Positions 59,528-64,000 of a DNA stretch of 64,000 bases are shown here, one piece after another. Position numbers and translations under genes: made by a program. Source of the stretch: Ailurus styani (Eukaryota > Chordata > Mammalia > Carnivora > Ailuridae); contig LNAC01000351.1 in the NCBI GenBank assembly GCA_002007465.1, positions 67,328 through 131,327 of the forward strand, given 5' to 3'. The first letter of the stretch is position 1, and each line of letters starts with the position of its first letter. Below the pieces are notes generated by a model that was given only the letters and a program-made list of their open reading frames with translations, had not been told where the DNA came from and made no database searches.

Positions 59528-59706
59528 AAAAATTTCTTTTTTTTTAACGATTAATAGATTCATTTGAACAAGAATACATAAAGTCATCATTGCTAGACTT
59601 AATATGAAATGTTACATGTTTAATTTTCTTTCCCCTTTTCTTTCTTTCTTCCTTTTTCCTTCCTTCCTTCCTTCCTTCCTTCCTTCCTTCCTTCCTTCCT
59701 TCCTTC

Positions 59707-59765
<59 letters not shown>

Positions 59766-60109
59766 TTTCTGTTAGTTTTGAAAACCTAACACTAGAAAAG
59801 GAGGGCCTCAATTCCAAACAAAGGTCCTGAGAGTGAAGTCTCAGGACTGGGTCTGAAGTTGAGATAGGTACTTGCTGATCTTGTTTAGGTCCAATGGATC
59901 AAGGCAGGGTCTTCAGTGAGCTCTGGAGTTGTACTGAAGTAGGTACTCTCCTGGAAGCTGGTATCTATGGCCAACTGCTGGGCCTGCACCTTCCTGGCTT
60001 TCAAGATGCATGGCATTGGGCTGGGTCCAGGGGGCGTGCAGTGTGGCTGGGTGCTCTGACTGGTGCTTGAGGAACAACATCTTGGCAACTGGTACACAAC
60101 TATACCTCA
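59528..60109 (-). pseudogene. Retrocopy (processed pseudogene candidate), parent not identified
   Basis: The duplication actaagtacttttt is perfect at 59514-59527 and 60110-60123, which marks a retroposed insertion of about 582 bases. On the minus strand its 5' end is GC-rich and protein-like: one frame has P-R-C-C-S-S-S-T-S-Q-S and, later, F-Q-E-S-T-Y-F-S-T-T-P-E-L and stops at I-H-W-T; another frame has V-A-K-M-L-F-L-K-H-Q. A pyrimidine microsatellite follows, then AT-rich sequence and an A tract at the 3' end (plus-strand T run at about 59536-59546). Composition differs sharply from the AT-rich surroundings. I do not recognise the parent transcript and cannot tell which frame was coding. 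It could also be a retroposed non-coding transcript. Confidence 0.65.
59657..59768. repeat. (TTCC)n-(TTTC)n compound microsatellite
   Basis: About thirteen TTCC units (to about 59709) followed by about fourteen TTTC units. It lies inside the retrocopy, so on that element's strand it is AAAG then AAGG and could have grown from an internal A-rich run. Lysine/arginine-rich and phenylalanine/serine-rich frames here are artefacts. Confidence 0.97.
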
Positions 60110-60123
60110 ACTAAGTACTTTTT

Positions 60124-62804
60124 CAAATGTTTGTTTTTTCAAAATCTATCTTTTGTTTGAGACTAATGCTTGCTTGCTAGTTAGCATGCTAGATGATACA
60201 GTTTTGCAAAATTGTCCACTAAAGCTTTAATCATAATGTTTCAAGTAAGGAAAATGTTTGAATGTTTCTATGGGCTTTGCATTGTGCTCCTCAGAAAAAA
60301 AAGTAGTAAATGGGCTTCATCCCTTCTTTTCTGACCCTGTGTTCTTATACAACTAGAGCTGTAAATTACAAGAGAAGGTTTTTGGATTTTGGTTGGTTGA
60401 TTAGCTGTGTGTTTTTGTCTATTTCTCTTGCAGAATGAGGTCTTCTGTGGCCCAGTGGCTGTGATGGTCGCACAAACCCAACTTTAAGTTAAGGGTTAAA
60501 GCTATTTGGGAAATCCTAAATAAAACTTAGCCTTATGATTAATTAGGAATGGGGGAAGAATACATATCTTGGCCAATTTCTGTCTTTTGGTGTTCTATTA
60601 TTGCTATTTTATTCCATTGAAAATTTCGAAGTACAGTACAGCTTTGGAAAGACTCTTAGACTTTCCTAATTTTGACTACGCCCTAAGCTTTTATTTTATG
60701 TTTACTCTTTAAGAGTATTTTTCACATTTGTTGTCAGTATTTTGATCGTATTTATAAAAGCTTGTAAGATTTTTTGTTTAAAAACCACCTTGCTTCTAAC
60801 AGTTTTAACTGTGTTGGCCTTTAGTGAGTTCTTTTTATCTAATTTTTATTTTTTAAGTTGAAAAAATATCTCTTTTAGTATTTACTTTTGAGGGGTTTTT
60901 TGAGCTGTGATTGTTGATAATAATTAATTTTGGGGTTTATTGCTGTGACTGACACCTCTAAACATCTTTAGATGTACAGTCTTAATTATTCAGCTTATTA
61001 AACCTATGATATATATCCTATTATGAAAAAGTTCAGATTCATGTCAGTTGCCAGTCACAAAGATCAAAGATGGGAGAGCTTGGATTTAAACCTAAGTTTT
61101 CAGCTGCTAAAACCCAAACTCTCAACGTAGGGCTGTAGTATTCTATGTAAATTAATGACTATGAAGGTTTCTGTTCTGCCCTCACAAATGGAGACAACTG
61201 GGCTAGATATAAAAGGTGAGTGTTGGGGGGAGAGGTAAACAATGTTTTGTGTTTTTTTTTTTCCTTATTCCTTCATGTTTATTTATGGAGATACACCCCT
61301 CAATGTAATACTCATCTAATTTCCACTTATTCACTAATGGAAGTGGAGTGATGGCTTGTGGAGTGATGTATTTGATCCATGTTTGGGTTCAAACACGGTT
61401 TGTTTAGCTCAACCCCCTTCCTTTCCTCTTTCCTTTGGAGGCAGCCTGCTATCAATAGCATACATTCTGGTCTGCTCCTCCCTGTTTAAGTGTACAGGGT
61501 TAGGCATCTAGTGGGGAAGGCCAGCAATCCTTTAACCTTGCTTGTGGCTGGGTGGTAAATAAAATTCTTAGTTTCACTTTCAAAAACCCATTGTTCCTGC
61601 ATACAAAAGTAATGTCCCCCAACCCAAGGTTGTTTTAGTAATATAGTGAATATTCTCATACTTGTATACCTGAGTAAGTTATCAGTCTTCCCATTATTTC
61701 CTAATTCAAATATGAAAGAAAGCTTTAGCTTACTGACCATTATCTTAAATCTCCCAAAAGGTGTTAGGGTCTTTTCCCTTAAAAGTCAATAGGTACCAGT
61801 ATCCCTTTATTTTATTTAATTACTGTACTCAGTGACCCTATGTTCTGTTTCTTTGTAGGTAGCTTATCTTATCACTCAGGATTTCATACCTTTTATTTAA
61901 GGTTTCAGAAAATTTGCTCTTATGTTTCTAGGGTTGATCTAACATTCACTGATTTGACCCTGTAGTCAATGATATTATTAGAATGTCCACAAAGGTCTTT
62001 AGTTCAGGAAAATTATATTTATTATATCTTCATTATTACTTCTATTTACAGTTAATAATTTGTTCAGAATATCATTTATACATGTGTTAGAATGTTCATA
62101 TTAAATCTTTGCTATCCTGTCAAATTATCTCTTAGAGTCATTTATCATTTCATAATTTTCTTTGATTTCTAGAAGAAAAACATTGTTCTGTTTTCCCCTC
62201 AATATCAATTCTAAACTTACTAACTACCCTGTGAACTTCATGACTTTCTGAATATTCTGTTTCTCAAGTACTTGCATTAGACTTTCCTTTTTTCATTTAT
62301 ATTTTCTGCCTTTTATAGATTAACCTGTAAATTTTCATTTGTTTTGATTGCTTTTTATGAGATCTCTTTTTCACCTTTTCTTTCTCTTGTTTTATTTTCA
62401 TCAAGGATGGGGATGCACATACTCTGCTAATCTCAAGAGTTTACTGCCTAATTTTAAAAACCTTACACATATTAATGTGTCTAGCATTGGCTGAAAACTT
62501 TGCAATACATTTTCTCTTTTATTTCTTTTCTAAGACCATCCTAAAACCAAAGCTTACACTGAATCCTTTACAAAACTGTGATCATTTTATGACAATATTT
62601 TCAGCAAACTTTCAAATGAATAGGAAAATGACAGTCAATTTTTTTCCTGTAAATAATTAATTATAGACACTATTACTAATTTTTAACTTATACTGTGGAT
62701 TTTCTATAATCATATTGATAAGGTTAGGTTTATTTAAAAAAACAAATACATGTCGCCTATTCACTTAAAAGTATATACAATTTGTTGAGACAATATTTGG
62801 TCTT
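60124..62804. other. Unique T-rich DNA, possible MIR scrap
   Basis: No gene recognised. A short antisense MIR-like patch is possible at about 61050-61130 ('gggagagcttggatttaaac'). The 84-codon frame at 61486-61740 (minus) has no domain. Confidence 0.45.
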
Positions 62805-62817
62805 GTTTTCCTTTTTT

Positions 62818-63036
62818 ATTTTTATTTTTATTTTTATTTTTTTTTTAAAGATTTTATTTATTTATTTGATACACAGAGAGAGAGATCACAAGTAGGCAGA
62901 GAGGCAGGCAGAGAGAGAGGAGGAGGAAGCAGGCTCCCTGCAGAGCAGAGAGCCCGATGCGGGCCTCGATCCCAGGACCCTGAGATCATGACCTGAGCCG
63001 AAAGCAGAGGCTTTAACCCACTGAGCCACCCAGGCG
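62818..63036 (-). mobile_element. Young SINEC, antisense, clipped by a single N
   Basis: Long T/TTTTA tail, AAAGATTTTATTTATTTATTTG, GA-rich block, CpG-containing middle and head ending 'ccacccaggcg' immediately before an N at 63037. The last few head bases (about ccc) are missing. The target-site duplication gttttcctttttt lies at 62805-62817 and 63038-63050. Confidence 0.97.
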
Positions 63037-63037
63037 N
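63037..63037. other. Single-N contig join at the SINE head
   Basis: The N replaces the final bases of the SINE head, exactly between SINE and target-site duplication, so little sequence is likely to be missing. Confidence 0.85.
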
Positions 63038-63050
63038 GTTTTCCTTTTTT

Positions 63051-64000
63051 AAACTATTGTTATATAAAATGATATATTCCTATATAGCATATTGAATTTA
63101 ACTAAAATTACATTTTGTCTTGTTTTTATTTAACCTTGGGAGCTCATAGTAGTCATAATTCTCTGAATTAAATTTTGAGGAGTCATAAATTCTCATTTTT
63201 TCATCTCATAAGATATTGGATAAATTGAGTCATTTCATCCTTAATGATTCAGGTTGCTTAGACACAACATGAAATATCTTGTTGAAAATACAAACTTACT
63301 ATAATTACAATCTTCTTTTCTAAATCCAACCTGCTTTCAATAGCAAAGAGCCCTATGAAAACTTAGCATCTAAAAATATGTGAATTTAGGTAAAAGTTTT
63401 CATGACAGACATAAAAACATAAGGAGTTATTTCAATTTTTAAATTTTAACAAATTTTGAATGGAATTACAAAAGTGTATCAGTATTTTATCAGCCCCAAA
63501 ATTATTCAGAGCTTTTAATAAAGACTTTTTATAATTTGCCTTTTTATAAAAGGACTTTATCTAACATATGGAATGGGACTGTGCAGCCTCATAAGGATCA
63601 ACTCTAGTAAGAATAAGTAGGTACTTTAGGTTACAGAATCTGTGTGTTATTGGATAAATTTGTAAGGTTCCTACCATATAATAAGGCAACAATTGCACAC
63701 ACAAACATATTTTTTTATTACTTTACTTTTGTAATTATCACTGGCTTGATATTTAAATGCTGCTAATAGTTCTAGGAGCTCATGATTTCATTACTTTTAG
63801 GTAAATTTTCTCAATCAAAAATATTAATGTGGTCACTCTTCCAATTATTTTCTGATAATGGTCAGTGTGGTAAATGCTTTGTAGATTAATTTTAAAGAAC
63901 CTGTATTCAAAGACATTTAAAATTACTTTAATCCGTCTTTAATGCACATGGTTGTTTAGTAGATTCTTTTTTTTTTTTTCCTATGTGGGAAAACTATTCT
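63051..64000. other. Unique AT-rich DNA, no gene recognised
   Basis: Nothing identified up to the window edge. Confidence 0.5.

Noticed and set aside
59604..59817. Phenylalanine/serine-rich and lysine/arginine-rich frames on opposite strands
   Set aside because: Both are read from the TTCC/TTTC microsatellite.
1..64000. A gene cluster, defence island, CRISPR array or other novel multi-gene system
   Set aside because: The window is mammalian non-coding DNA; no set of intact linked genes exists on either strand.

Overview
This is nuclear DNA from a mammal, most likely a caniform carnivore and probably a mustelid (ferret, mink, otter or marten group). The main evidence is about 20 copies of the carnivore tRNA-Lys-derived SINE (SINEC type). 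Its head reads roughly GGGGCGCCTGGGTGGCTCAG and its tail is a CT-rich stretch followed by AAATAAATAAAATC. The young copies carry the version I associate with mustelids. The L1 copies are also of the carnivore type. The assignment rests on recognition, not on a search.

The window is AT-rich and I see no intact protein-coding gene, no exon I could defend, no tRNA or rRNA gene, no CRISPR array and no bacterial-type operon. Nearly all open frames are chance frames or pieces of dead mobile elements. It reads as a gene desert or the inside of a very long intron.

Layout. 1-1.6 kb: an antisense MaLR element (internal part, then LTR) with a SINE inside it, followed by a 415-base assembly gap. 1.9-6.7 kb: a long 5'-truncated antisense L1 with recognisable ORF1 and ORF2 remains, itself hit by a SINE. 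6.7-19 kb: mostly unique sequence with scattered SINEs, MaLR LTRs, MIR and old L1 pieces. 19-20.2 kb: two tiny 5'-truncated L1 insertions in opposite orientation, one inside a MER5-like DNA transposon. 20-34 kb: mostly unique, with an L2 fragment, a MaLR LTR and two SINEs. 34-41 kb: SINE-rich, with an L1 3' end. 41-48.6 kb: mostly unique or ancient repeats, ending in a probable decayed retrocopy of a cellular gene. 49.9-55.8 kb: a nested complex made of an old antisense L1 split by a two-LTR MaLR element and meeting a sense L1 ORF2 segment head to head. 55.8-64 kb: mostly unique, with a retrocopy flanked by target-site duplications at 59.5-60.1 kb and two SINEs.

No system of cooperating genes is present. 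The points worth following are two candidate retrocopies of unknown parents, the nested L1/MaLR/L1 complex, a clear assembly duplication around a single N at 50,613, an exact 57-bp tandem duplication, and several young SINEs with perfect target-site duplications. I found no evidence for a novel biological system.
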